A stretch of DNA of 64,000 bases from CAYJBH01 sp964370605 (lineage in GTDB: Bacteria > Bacillota > Clostridia > Oscillospirales > Ruminococcaceae): positions 47,469 through 111,468 of the forward strand of contig CAYJJX010000007.1 in NCBI GenBank assembly GCA_964370605.1, read 5' to 3'. Position numbers and translations under genes: made by a program. Numbering within the stretch: position 1 is the stretch's first letter; each line of letters begins with the position of its first letter. Shown here one piece after another: positions 16,365-24,476 of the stretch. The notes below the pieces were generated by a model. That model was not told where the DNA came from. It ran no database searches and saw nothing but the letters and a program-made list of their open reading frames with translations.

Positions 16365-17063
16365 ATGTCACCACTCGAACAAAAACAATTCAAGACACCA
16401 TTCTCTGCAGATTATTGGAGACTCTCCTTTGCGGAACTGAAAAATCCAAGGATACTTATCTTCGCCGCACTGATGATTGCCCTGCGGATTGCACTGCGCA
16501 GTCTCGGTATCCCGATCACCGCCGATCTTCGTATCAACATCACCTTTTTTGTCAACGCACTCGGTGCAATGGTATTCGGCCCTGTCGTCGCCACACTTTC
16601 TGCCGCCGTTTCCGACACTATCGGAGCAATCTTGTTTCCGGTCGGTGCGTACTTCTTCCCTTTTATATTTATAGAAATGGCAGGCTCACTTCTCTTTGCG
16701 CTCTTTTTATACCGTGCCGAACTCACCCCCGCAAGGGTCATCGCCTCCCGGTTCAGCATCAGCTTTCTCGTGAACATCGTGCTCACCACACCCGTCATGA
16801 TGCTCTATTACGATGTCATGCTCGGCAAATCATATACCGTCTTCAATGTCCCGAGAATCGTCAAAAACCTTGTGCTTTTCCCGATTGAAGGTGTTCTGTT
16901 GACACTGTTTCTCGGAGTCATGGCTCCGATCTGTCTGCGTTTTGGATATGGAAGCTTCTCGGTGAAGCGACTAAAACTCACCAAAAAGAGTTTAGTCGGA
17001 GTTGCCGTGCTGTCGGTCATTTCCATCGCACTCGCGGTGCTCTATATTTCAACACTCGACTAA
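16365..17063 (+). CDS. folT: Folate ECF transporter S-component FolT
   Basis: This 232-residue membrane protein has about six helices and matches the folate-family S-component: an N-terminal soluble stretch, then ILIFAALMIALRIALRSLGIPI, the motif ITFFVNALGAMVFGPVVATLSAAVSDTIG, and ALFLYRAELT. It would bind folates outside the cell and hand them to the shared ECF module, which is encoded elsewhere. The ATG at 16365 is used because GAAAGGAAG precedes it; an upstream in-frame ATG at 16188 would lie inside the riboswitch. The THF riboswitch supports the substrate. Confidence 0.92.
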   Translation: MSPLEQKQFKTPFSADYWRLSFAELKNPRILIFAALMIALRIALRSLGIPITADLRINITFFVNALGAMVFGPVVATLSAAVSDTIGAILFPVGAYFFPFIFIEMAGSLLFALFLYRAELTPARVIASRFSISFLVNIVLTTPVMMLYYDVMLGKSYTVFNVPRIVKNLVLFPIEGVLLTLFLGVMAPICLRFGYGSFSVKRLKLTKKSLVGVAVLSVISIALAVLYISTLD

Positions 17064-17085
17064 ATATAGCAAAAATAATAATATA

Positions 17086-18258
17086 CTATTTTATCAGCTG
17101 CTCACAAAACCCTTCAATGCGATCTAACGCCGTCGTAAGATGCTTGATGGAATATGAGTAGCTGATTCTTACGTATCCCTCTCCGCTGTCCCCAAATGCA
17201 TTTCCCGGCACCACCGCCACCTTTGTCTCATGCAAAAGCCGATTGCAAAATTCTTCACTGGAAAGGCCGGTGCGCTTTATGCTGGGAAAAATATAAAATG
17301 CACCTTTAGGCTCAAAGCAATCGAGTCCCATGGCGTTGAGGCGCTTCACCATCAAACGTCTGCGCTCGTTATACTGCTCACGCATCTTCACGACCTCATC
17401 ATGACACTCGTCCAGCGCCACAATGGCAGCATACTGCGCGGTGGTCGGTGCACACATGATCGCATACTGATGAATCTTGTTCATGACCTCGCACAGCGGT
17501 GCAGGTGCACAGAGATAGCCAAGTCGCCAGCCGGTCATGGCATATGCTTTGGAAAAGCCGCTGACAATTATAGTCCGCTCTTTCATGCCGGATAAATTCG
17601 CAATTGAAACATGATTGTTGCCGGTATAGGTAAGCTCGGCGTATATTTCATCGCTCAACACCAGTATATCGGTCCCTCGAAGAACCTCCGCTATACCTTC
17701 AAGATGTTCTCGCTCCATGACAGCACCGGTCGGATTGGACGGGAACGAGAGAATGACCATACGCGTCTTTTCGGTGATGGCCGATTTAAGTGCTTCGGGT
17801 GTTAGCCTAAAGTCGTCTTCTACTCGTGTAACCAGCGGTACGGCGGTAGCACCTGCAAGCTCGACAACGGCAGTATAACTTACAAAGCAGGGTTCACATA
17901 TCAAAATTTCATCGCCGGGATTCGCAATGGCCCTTACTGCAATGTCGATCGCCTCGCTTCCTCCCACCGTCACAATCACCTCGCTTGCATGATCGTACTC
18001 GAGATCAAAGCGATGCTGCATGTAGCTTGATATAGATCTGCGCAGTTCAATAAGCCCCTGATTTGATGTGTAGAATGTATGCCCCTTTTGCAGCGATTCA
18101 ATGCCCGCCTGTCGGACATTCCACGGCGTTTTAAAGTCCGGCTCGCCGACACCGAGTGAAATACAGTCCTTTAGTGTCGAGGCGACATCAAAAAACTTTC
18201 GTATTCCGGAAGGTTTGAGGCCTTTTGCTCTTTTTGATAGCAGTTTATTATAATCCAT
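17086..18258 (-). CDS. PLP-dependent aminotransferase, class I/II
   Basis: This 390-residue fold-type I aminotransferase has the cofactor lysine in VSGFSKAYAMTGWRLGYL (K within SKAYAMTG), the LSFPSNPTGA motif, DEIYAELTY and the C-terminal arginine in GYVRISYS. It is closest in style to the PatA/AspC-like aromatic or aspartate aminotransferases of Firmicutes. The substrate cannot be settled from sequence. I chose the ATG at 18258, which overlaps the Lrp stop codon (TAATG) after the GGTGG site; a GTG 12 bp upstream is an alternative. Co-transcription with an Lrp-type regulator suggests control by amino-acid supply. Confidence 0.88.
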   Translation of the reverse strand: MDYNKLLSKRAKGLKPSGIRKFFDVASTLKDCISLGVGEPDFKTPWNVRQAGIESLQKGHTFYTSNQGLIELRRSISSYMQHRFDLEYDHASEVIVTVGGSEAIDIAVRAIANPGDEILICEPCFVSYTAVVELAGATAVPLVTRVEDDFRLTPEALKSAITEKTRMVILSFPSNPTGAVMEREHLEGIAEVLRGTDILVLSDEIYAELTYTGNNHVSIANLSGMKERTIIVSGFSKAYAMTGWRLGYLCAPAPLCEVMNKIHQYAIMCAPTTAQYAAIVALDECHDEVVKMREQYNERRRLMVKRLNAMGLDCFEPKGAFYIFPSIKRTGLSSEEFCNRLLHETKVAVVPGNAFGDSGEGYVRISYSYSIKHLTTALDRIEGFCEQLIK

Positions 18259-18734
18259 TATAGGTTCCACCCTCGCTCATCTTTTTCAAGATCGGCATAA
18301 ATTACACCGTCCTTTTTATAAGTATTCAATATAAAGTGGGTAGCGGTAGAAAGCACCGAATCAATCGGCGACAATCGACGCGACACAAAACTCGCAATCT
18401 CATGAAAGCTCTTGCCGGAAAGGGTAATCAACAGGTCAAAACCACCGCTGATAAGCTGAACTCCATCCACCTCCGGCAGTTCCGATATTTTACGCGCAAC
18501 ATCGTCAAAGCCAACATCCTTTTTCGGTGCAACTTTAAGCTCGATAAGAGCCTGAACACGTCCACCATCCAACTTGTCATGATTGATCATCGCTCGATAG
18601 CCTTTTATATAGCCCTCACGCTCATATTCATCTAGCTTATTTGCAACCTCGATAACCTCACAATCCAAAAGAACCGCCAATTCTTCAATACTGATGCGTC
18701 CGTTCTCTTCAATTATCGCAAGCAATCTGTCCAT
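18258..18734 (-). CDS. Lrp/AsnC family transcriptional regulator
   Basis: This 158-residue regulator has an N-terminal winged helix (about 1-55: MDRLLAIIEENGRISIEELAVLLDC) and a C-terminal RAM/ACT-like effector domain (about 70-150: IELKVAPKKDVGFDDVA, EVDGVQLISGGFDLLITL). Family members bind amino acids as octamers or dimers of dimers. The start at 18734 follows AAAGGAG. The gene is first in a two-gene operon with an aminotransferase, so that gene is the likely target. The effector is unknown. Confidence 0.88.
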   Translation of the reverse strand: MDRLLAIIEENGRISIEELAVLLDCEVIEVANKLDEYEREGYIKGYRAMINHDKLDGGRVQALIELKVAPKKDVGFDDVARKISELPEVDGVQLISGGFDLLITLSGKSFHEIASFVSRRLSPIDSVLSTATHFILNTYKKDGVIYADLEKDERGWNL

Positions 18735-18768
18735 TTCGTCTGCTCCTTTTGTCGATGTTATTATCATG

Positions 18769-18797
18769 ATTATACAGCCTTGGGTGCTTTTTGTCAA
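18769..18797 (-). promoter_or_regulatory. Consensus promoter of the Lrp-aminotransferase operon
   Basis: Minus strand TTGACA (18797-18792), 17-bp spacer, TATAAT (18774-18769). The palindrome ATCATGAT lies just downstream of the -10 and could be a regulator site. Confidence 0.82.
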
Positions 18798-18947
18798 TGA
18801 ATATGCGGCAGTTTCAAGACAATTCGTCCGATAAAAGTGCTACAATTTACACAAAACAAGTAGTGTTTTTTTATACATTATGTTAATATATTATATCGAA
18901 AATATGTGTTATACTAAATGAAATATTATTATTAAGGGGGCACTATT

Positions 18948-21023
18948 TTGAAGTATTCAACCGAGAAATTGCGCAACATTGCGCTGGTCGGCCACGCCGG
19001 AAGTGGCAAGACAACACTGGTGGAAGCGTTACTCTACTCTACCAAAACTATCGATAGAATGGGCAAGGTTGAGGACGGAAACACGGTTAGCGATTTCGAG
19101 CCGGAGGAGCAAAAAAGAGGTGTTTCTTTCTCCACCTCAATGTCCTCTATCGAATTCGACGATGTTCGGGTAAATCTTGTCGATTCACCGGGACTTTTTG
19201 ACTTTGAGCTGGGAGTACACGAGGCGATACGTGCCTGTGAGTCGGCATTGATTGTCGTTTCGGCAAAAGACGGCTTGCAGGTCGGCGCACAGAAGGCATA
19301 TGAACTTGCAAAAAAGAATCAAAAGAGCAGCATGTTTTTCGTTTCGAAAACCGACGTGGAAAACGCCGATTTTTATAAGACATTAGAAGAGATTAAGATT
19401 CTCTGCGGTGCAAACGCGTTCCCTATCGTCGTTCCGGTAACGGAAAACGGCACCACCACCTACATTAATATTATTGAAGACAAAGCATATCGCTATACCG
19501 ACGGCAAACCTCAGGCGGTCGAGATGCCGGACACTGCCCACCGTTTGGACGGATTGAAAACCGCCATGTATGAAGCAGTCGCCGAGACAGACGAAGAACT
19601 ATTTGAAAAATACTTTTCCGGTGAAACATTCACAACAGAAGAGATAACAAACGGAATAAAGACCGGCGTCAAGAGCGGCACAATTACCCCCATACTTTGT
19701 GGATCCGCCGTCAAGATGGAAGCACTGGACATGATGTTGTCCGACATACGTTTTCTGCTCCCCTCCCCTGCTAAATATTCCATCAATGTCCTAGACAAAG
19801 ACGGCAACGACCAACAGGTCGACTGTGGCGACGACGGTCCGCTTATGGTTTCGGTGTTCAAGACAGTTGCCGATCCTTTTGTCGGCAAACTCAGCTATAT
19901 CAAGGTCATAAGAGGCGTTCTAAAACATGAAAGTCAGGTAATAAACAGCCGCACAGGTGAGGTTGAAAAGCTAGGAAAGCTGCTGTTCCTTCGTGGTAAA
20001 AAGCAGATTGATGCCCCTGAAATCGGAGCCGGTGACATGGGTGCTATCACAAAACTCGCAACCACCAAGACCGGCGATACACTTTGTGCCCCCGGAAATA
20101 TCTATACACTCCCCGAAATTGGTTTCCCGACTCCAACATATTCCATGGCACTGCACCTAAAGAACAAAGGAGACGAGAGCAAAATCGGCACAGCCATCAA
20201 TCGCCTGCTTGAAGAGGATTGCACCTTGACTTTTGTGAATGAGCAGGAAACATTCCAGCAGGTTCTCTCCGGTCTCGGCGAACAGCATCTTGAAATCACG
20301 GTGGCAAAACTAAAGAGCAAATTCGGAATTGAAACCTCGCTCGACATGCCACGAGTTGCCTATCGTGAGTCGGTGCGCAAAAAGGCAAAGGCAGAGGGCA
20401 AACACAAAAAACAAACAGGCGGCCACGGTCAATTTGGGCATGTTTGGATTGAGTTTGAACCACACGACGGTGAGAATTTGATTTTTGAAGAAAAAGTTTT
20501 CGGTGGAAGCGTTCCGAAAAACTATTTCCCCGCTGTGGAAAAGGGGTTGCAATCCGCTATTCAGCATGGTGTGCTTGCAGGATATCCGATGGTCGGTCTG
20601 AAAGCAACACTGGTAGATGGATCATACCACCCTGTCGATAGCTCGGAAATGGCATTCAAACTTGCCGCAACGGCAGCGTATAAAAAAGGCCTCGTTGAGG
20701 CATCTCCCGTGCTTTTAGAGCCGGTAGGAATTCTTCGTGCAAGTGTGCCGGACAACAACACTGGCGATGTAATGGGAGAAGTGAATAAACGTCGCGGACG
20801 AGTTCTTGGAATGGCGCCCGATGATACCGGCCATCAACTTATCGAGGCGGAGTGCCCCATGTCGGAGATGCATGATTTCACCACTTTTGTCCGTAGCTTA
20901 ACAGGCGGCCGCGGAAGTTATACCTTCGAATTCGTTCGCTATGAACCACTTCCCTCACAGTTGGAAGGAAAGGTTATCGAGGAAGCAAAACACTTGTTTG
21001 AGCATCGTTTCGATGAAGAATAA
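18948..21023 (+). CDS. Elongation factor G-like GTPase (EF-G paralogue)
   Basis: This 691-residue translational GTPase has the EF-G layout: a G domain with G1 GHAGSGKTT (15-23), G3 reading DSPG instead of DTPG, G4 reading SKTD instead of NKxD, and RGVSF instead of RGITI in switch 1, followed by domains II-V. The variant G motifs place it in the EF-G2/FusA-like paralogue group rather than the canonical factor; canonical EF-G usually lies in the str operon with rpsL, rpsG and tuf, absent here. The function of these paralogues is not settled. Translation starts at TTG (18948) after the strong site AAGGGGG. Confidence 0.88.
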   Translation: MKYSTEKLRNIALVGHAGSGKTTLVEALLYSTKTIDRMGKVEDGNTVSDFEPEEQKRGVSFSTSMSSIEFDDVRVNLVDSPGLFDFELGVHEAIRACESALIVVSAKDGLQVGAQKAYELAKKNQKSSMFFVSKTDVENADFYKTLEEIKILCGANAFPIVVPVTENGTTTYINIIEDKAYRYTDGKPQAVEMPDTAHRLDGLKTAMYEAVAETDEELFEKYFSGETFTTEEITNGIKTGVKSGTITPILCGSAVKMEALDMMLSDIRFLLPSPAKYSINVLDKDGNDQQVDCGDDGPLMVSVFKTVADPFVGKLSYIKVIRGVLKHESQVINSRTGEVEKLGKLLFLRGKKQIDAPEIGAGDMGAITKLATTKTGDTLCAPGNIYTLPEIGFPTPTYSMALHLKNKGDESKIGTAINRLLEEDCTLTFVNEQETFQQVLSGLGEQHLEITVAKLKSKFGIETSLDMPRVAYRESVRKKAKAEGKHKKQTGGHGQFGHVWIEFEPHDGENLIFEEKVFGGSVPKNYFPAVEKGLQSAIQHGVLAGYPMVGLKATLVDGSYHPVDSSEMAFKLAATAAYKKGLVEASPVLLEPVGILRASVPDNNTGDVMGEVNKRRGRVLGMAPDDTGHQLIEAECPMSEMHDFTTFVRSLTGGRGSYTFEFVRYEPLPSQLEGKVIEEAKHLFEHRFDEE

Positions 21024-21137
21024 CCTTTCATAAAATAGTAAATGCTATATGCGATATATCGAATTTTCATGTCGCAAAATACAACGGTTGATTCTTTATC
21101 TGCCTGCATTACAAGTAAGTATTAAAGAAAACAATAC

Positions 21138-21184
21138 AAAAAATATAGCGGTCACCTCTTTTGAGTGTGACCGCTATATTTTTT
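21138..21184. terminator. Bidirectional terminator between the EF-G-like gene and pfkA
   Basis: A perfect 18-bp stem (AAAAAATATAGCGGTCAC at 21138-21155, complement at 21167-21184) has T6 at the 3' end on either strand. It separates the two convergent genes. Confidence 0.92.
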
Positions 21185-21198
21185 ATTATGAATTAATT

Positions 21199-22173
21199 TT
21201 ACTGGCTGACCGTCTGCGCTACTTCCAAAAGAAGCGGCGGTATTTCGGTCTTCATCTTCAATGCTTCCGGAATATCATAATCGACGATTACATTGTTTTT
21301 CAGTGCAACAACTCGGTTTTGTTTTCCTTCTTCCAGAACCTGTATTGCATGATAGCCCATCTGGGTTGCCATAGTTCTGTCCATCAGGCTTGGGGAACCT
21401 CCGCGCTGGACATGACCGAGTACTGTCGCCCGGCTGTCAATTCCGGAGAGCTGCTGGATTTTTTGTGCAAGATAGAAGGCCTTGCCGGCTCCCTCTGCCA
21501 CAACAATAATATAGTGTTTTTTTCCGGTTCCTTTTGCAAACAACATACGATTGACAACGTCCTTTTGCAGATTAAACTTAACTTCCGGAATGAGAGTACA
21601 CAGTGCTCCGGTGGAAATTCCAACATTCAGTGCGAGCTGTCCGCAGTTGCGACCCATAACCTCAACAACACTGCAACGATCATGACTTTGGGTGGTGTCA
21701 CGCAGTTTATCGATAGAGTCGATAGCAGTATTCATGGCAGTATCATATCCGATAGTATAGTCACTGCAGCCAATATCGTTGTCGATGGTTGCCGGAACGC
21801 CAACACAGTTTATGCCCTGCTTGACCATGTCCATACAGCCGCGGAAGGAACCGTCGCCGCCTATAACCACCAAAGCGTCGATACCATATTTTCGACAATT
21901 CGCCGCAGCGAGTTGCTGACCGGCAAGCTGAAGAAATTCAAGACAGCGAGCAGTATGCAACACAGTTCCGCCACGGTGGATAATCTCGGAAACGCTGCGG
22001 ACATTCATCTCGTAGACTTCTTCCTGCAAAAGTCCGTTATAGCCGTGCTTAATGCCCATAACCTGATAGCCTTTTGATAAAGCAGTTCTGACAACGGCAC
22101 GAACAGCGGCGTTCATTCCGGGTGCATCACCCCCACTTGTTAATACACCGATTTTTTTAATTCCATCGGACAT
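21199..22173 (-). CDS. pfkA: ATP-dependent 6-phosphofructokinase
   Basis: This 324-residue phosphofructokinase phosphorylates fructose 6-phosphate in glycolysis. Motifs: IGVLTSGGDAPGMNAA (ATP loop), VVIGGDGSFRG, VPATIDNDIGCSDYTIGYDTA with the catalytic aspartate, and MGRNCGQLAL. The GGDGS glycine favours ATP rather than pyrophosphate as the phosphate donor. The ATG at 22173 lies ten bases after GAAAGG; the ATG at 22182 is too close to that site. It shares a symmetric promoter region with the divergent nucleotidyltransferase. Confidence 0.93.
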   Translation of the reverse strand: MSDGIKKIGVLTSGGDAPGMNAAVRAVVRTALSKGYQVMGIKHGYNGLLQEEVYEMNVRSVSEIIHRGGTVLHTARCLEFLQLAGQQLAAANCRKYGIDALVVIGGDGSFRGCMDMVKQGINCVGVPATIDNDIGCSDYTIGYDTAMNTAIDSIDKLRDTTQSHDRCSVVEVMGRNCGQLALNVGISTGALCTLIPEVKFNLQKDVVNRMLFAKGTGKKHYIIVVAEGAGKAFYLAQKIQQLSGIDSRATVLGHVQRGGSPSLMDRTMATQMGYHAIQVLEEGKQNRVVALKNNVIVDYDIPEALKMKTEIPPLLLEVAQTVSQ

Positions 22174-22248
22174 AGTGACCATACCTTTCTAATATATTAA
22201 TGAAAATTATGTATGAGTGAAATTACTGGAATTTCCCTATTGAAATAA

Positions 22249-22277
22249 ATTATAGCACAATTTTGTTTGATTTTCAA
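22249..22277 (-). promoter_or_regulatory. pfkA promoter
   Basis: Minus strand TTGAAA (22277-22272), 17-bp spacer, TATAAT (22254-22249). Its -35 box touches the -35 box of the divergent promoter. Confidence 0.8.
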
Positions 22278-22295
22278 TGACTTTTGTGCTATAAT
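22267..22295 (+). promoter_or_regulatory. Promoter of the nucleotidyltransferase gene
   Basis: TTGATT (22267-22272), 17-bp spacer, TATAAT (22290-22295), about 50 bp before the ATG; AGGAG precedes the start. Confidence 0.8.
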
Positions 22296-22347
22296 TTCTG
22301 CATAGTAAATTATTGTTAAAAAACAACAGATTTTAGGAGATTGAGTT

Positions 22348-23253
22348 ATGACTTTAGTTATTTTGGCGGCAGGTATGGGCTCTCGCTACGGCGGACTTAA
22401 ACAACTTGACCCGGTTGGACCTTGCGGTGAGTTTATTATCGATTACTCGATATTTGATGCGGTACGTGCCGGCTTTGACGAAGTTTGTTTTATTATTCGT
22501 AAAGAACATCTTGAAGATTTCAAGTCTACCATCGGTGACCGTATTGAGAAAAGTGTTAAAGTCACCTATGCTTTTCAGGACATGAACGACCTGCCGGACG
22601 GTTTCAGCGTGCCGGAGGGAAGAACAAAACCGTGGGGAACGGCCCATGCATTGATGTGCACCAAAAATGTTGTCAAAGGTGACTTTGTCGTTCTCAATGC
22701 AGATGATTTTTATGGCCGTGAAGCGTTTGAAACCATGTTCGAGTTCATGAAAAACCGTAATAAAACCGATGCGGTGCAGCATTACTGCATGACCGGATAT
22801 CGCCTTGAAAACACCATTACTGAGAGTGGACATGTGTCACGCGGTGTCTGTGTTGTGGACGACAACAGCGTGCTGGAATCCATTGTGGAGCGAACAAAAA
22901 TAGAGATGCGCGACGGCGGTATCGCATATGAGGACGGCGATAAGTGGGTACAGATTCCCGGCTCTACTCCCGTTTCCATGAATATTTGGGGTTTTTCAGA
23001 TGAAATTTTCCGTCCGCTTGAGCAAGGTTTTATCGAGTTCTTGAACGATCCGAACCACGACCCCCTCAAATCAGAATACTTCCTTCCTCTCGCCATCGAA
23101 TATATGAAGAAAATCAACTTCTGTGACGTCAAGGTTCTGGACTGTGCCGCAAGATGGTACGGTGTGACCTATCGTGAAGATCGTCCGGCCGTAGTCAAAT
23201 TTCTGTCGGATGCAACCCAAGACGGCACATACAAAAACGGACTTTGGAAATAA
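22348..23253 (+). CDS. Sugar-phosphate nucleotidyltransferase family protein
   Basis: This 301-residue protein has an N-terminal nucleotidyltransferase fold: VILAAGMGSRYGGLKQLDPVG is the NTP-binding motif (here GSRYGG in place of the usual GxGTRL), FVVLNADDFYG holds the metal-binding aspartate, and RTKPWGTAHALM is the substrate loop. Such enzymes join a nucleotide to a sugar 1-phosphate. The sugar and nucleotide cannot be read from sequence, and no sugar-pathway genes are adjacent. It is divergent from pfkA with overlapping promoters, which suggests a link to sugar-phosphate supply. Confidence 0.85.
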   Translation: MTLVILAAGMGSRYGGLKQLDPVGPCGEFIIDYSIFDAVRAGFDEVCFIIRKEHLEDFKSTIGDRIEKSVKVTYAFQDMNDLPDGFSVPEGRTKPWGTAHALMCTKNVVKGDFVVLNADDFYGREAFETMFEFMKNRNKTDAVQHYCMTGYRLENTITESGHVSRGVCVVDDNSVLESIVERTKIEMRDGGIAYEDGDKWVQIPGSTPVSMNIWGFSDEIFRPLEQGFIEFLNDPNHDPLKSEYFLPLAIEYMKKINFCDVKVLDCAARWYGVTYREDRPAVVKFLSDATQDGTYKNGLWK

Positions 23254-23363
23254 AATACACTCCTGTCACCAAATTATTGATGACCCGTCCCTTAAATATA
23301 GTATGGCATATTTAATAACAACAGATCTTAAACGCATTATAAAATTAGGAAAGCATACACCTT

Positions 23364-24371
23364 ATGATAATTGTACTTAATAGTAAAAATAACGAAAAGT
23401 CTTTTTCGGATCTTCAAAATTGGCTGACCCGTCAAGGTTTACAGCTCAATATCAGCCAAGGAATCGAGACCACTATCGTCGGTCTCATCGGTGACACCTC
23501 TCGTGTCGATATCGACCACATTGCGGCTTTGCCCATTGTCGAAGCGGTTCGACGTGTTACCGAACCATACAAGCTTGCAAACAGAAAATTTAATCCCGAC
23601 GACTCGGTAGTGTCGGTGGGCGCGGCAAAATTCGGCGGCGGCAATTTTGGTTTGATCGCGGGGCCTTGTTCGGTGGAAAGCAGTGAGCAGATGTCTGTTG
23701 TGGCTAAAGCGGTCAAGGCATCCGGAGCCGACATGCTGCGTGGTGGTGCATTCAAACCTCGCACATCACCCTATGCATTCCAAGGTCTTAAAGAAACGGG
23801 ACTTCCAATCCTGACCGATGCAGGCCATTCAAACAGCCTTCCGGTCGTATCGGAAATTATGGATTCGGCTCAGTTGCCGCTGTTCGAAAACGTCGACATG
23901 ATACAGGTTGGTGCGCGCAACATGCAAAACTTTGAACTTCTTCGTGAGCTGGGGCAGATCGACAAACCGATTTTGTTGAAACGTGGGCTTTCCAGCACCC
24001 TTGATGAACTGCTTATGAGCGCCGAATACATTCTATCAGGCGGCAATAAGAACGTTATCCTTTGTGAACGTGGCATTCGCACCTTTGAAAACGCAACACG
24101 CAATACACTGGATCTCTCCGCAGTACCGGTGCTCAAATCCCATACCCACCTTCCGGTGATCGTCGATCCCAGCCATGCGCTTGGTATATCCAAATACGTT
24201 CGTCCGATGGCGCTCGCTGCGGTGGCTTGTGGTGCTGACGGGCTGATCATTGAAGTTCATAACGATCCCAGCAACGCACTTTGTGACGGAGCTCAATCAA
24301 TTACCATCGATGAATTTGACATTATGGCAAAACAAATTAAGCTAATGAGCGAGCTAACCAAAAATTTTTGA
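23364..24371 (+). CDS. aroF: 3-deoxy-7-phosphoheptulonate synthase (DAHP synthase, type I-beta)
   Basis: This 335-residue enzyme condenses phosphoenolpyruvate and erythrose 4-phosphate, the entry step of the shikimate pathway. An N-terminal ferredoxin-like domain (about 1-70) as in Thermotoga-type enzymes is followed by the barrel: LIAGPCSVES, MLRGGAFKPRTSPYAFQG, ILLKRGL, ILCERGIRTFE and VIVDPSHALG. The N-terminal domain is where tyrosine or phenylalanine binds in feedback-regulated relatives. It is first in the aroF-aroB-aroA-aroC-aroE/K run; 105 bases with a hairpin separate it from aroB. Confidence 0.93.
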   Translation: MIIVLNSKNNEKSFSDLQNWLTRQGLQLNISQGIETTIVGLIGDTSRVDIDHIAALPIVEAVRRVTEPYKLANRKFNPDDSVVSVGAAKFGGGNFGLIAGPCSVESSEQMSVVAKAVKASGADMLRGGAFKPRTSPYAFQGLKETGLPILTDAGHSNSLPVVSEIMDSAQLPLFENVDMIQVGARNMQNFELLRELGQIDKPILLKRGLSSTLDELLMSAEYILSGGNKNVILCERGIRTFENATRNTLDLSAVPVLKSHTHLPVIVDPSHALGISKYVRPMALAAVACGADGLIIEVHNDPSNALCDGAQSITIDEFDIMAKQIKLMSELTKNF

Positions 24372-24387
24372 TAAACTAAATATAACT

Positions 24388-24427
24388 GCACTGCTTGAAC
24401 AGCAGTATAACGTTTTTCAAGCAGTGC
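24388..24427. repeat. 12-bp perfect hairpin between aroF and aroB
   Basis: GCACTGCTTGAA (24388-24399) and TTCAAGCAGTGC (24416-24427) form a perfect stem with a 16-nt loop holding TATAACGTTTT. No T run follows, so it is more likely an mRNA processing or stability hairpin, or a repeat, than a terminator. The loop block TATAACGTTTT recurs at 3734-3744. Confidence 0.65.
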
Positions 24428-24476
24428 CGCCTGTCGAGTCTTCATCACATATTTCAGAAAAGGGGAACAATCATCT

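Larger units (their letters stand above)
22249..22295. promoter_or_regulatory. 12-bp perfect inverted repeat spanning both divergent promoters
   Basis: ATTATAGCACAA (22249-22260) and TTGTGCTATAAT (22284-22295) are exact inverse copies. Each holds one -10 box plus the adjacent GCACAA/TTGTGC, so both promoters present the same sequence to RNA polymerase or to a shared regulator. Confidence 0.75.

Noticed and set aside
21049..22077. 342-residue open frame on the plus strand opposite pfkA
   Set aside because: It reads through the terminator at 21138-21184 and lies wholly antisense to a clear phosphofructokinase; no family features.
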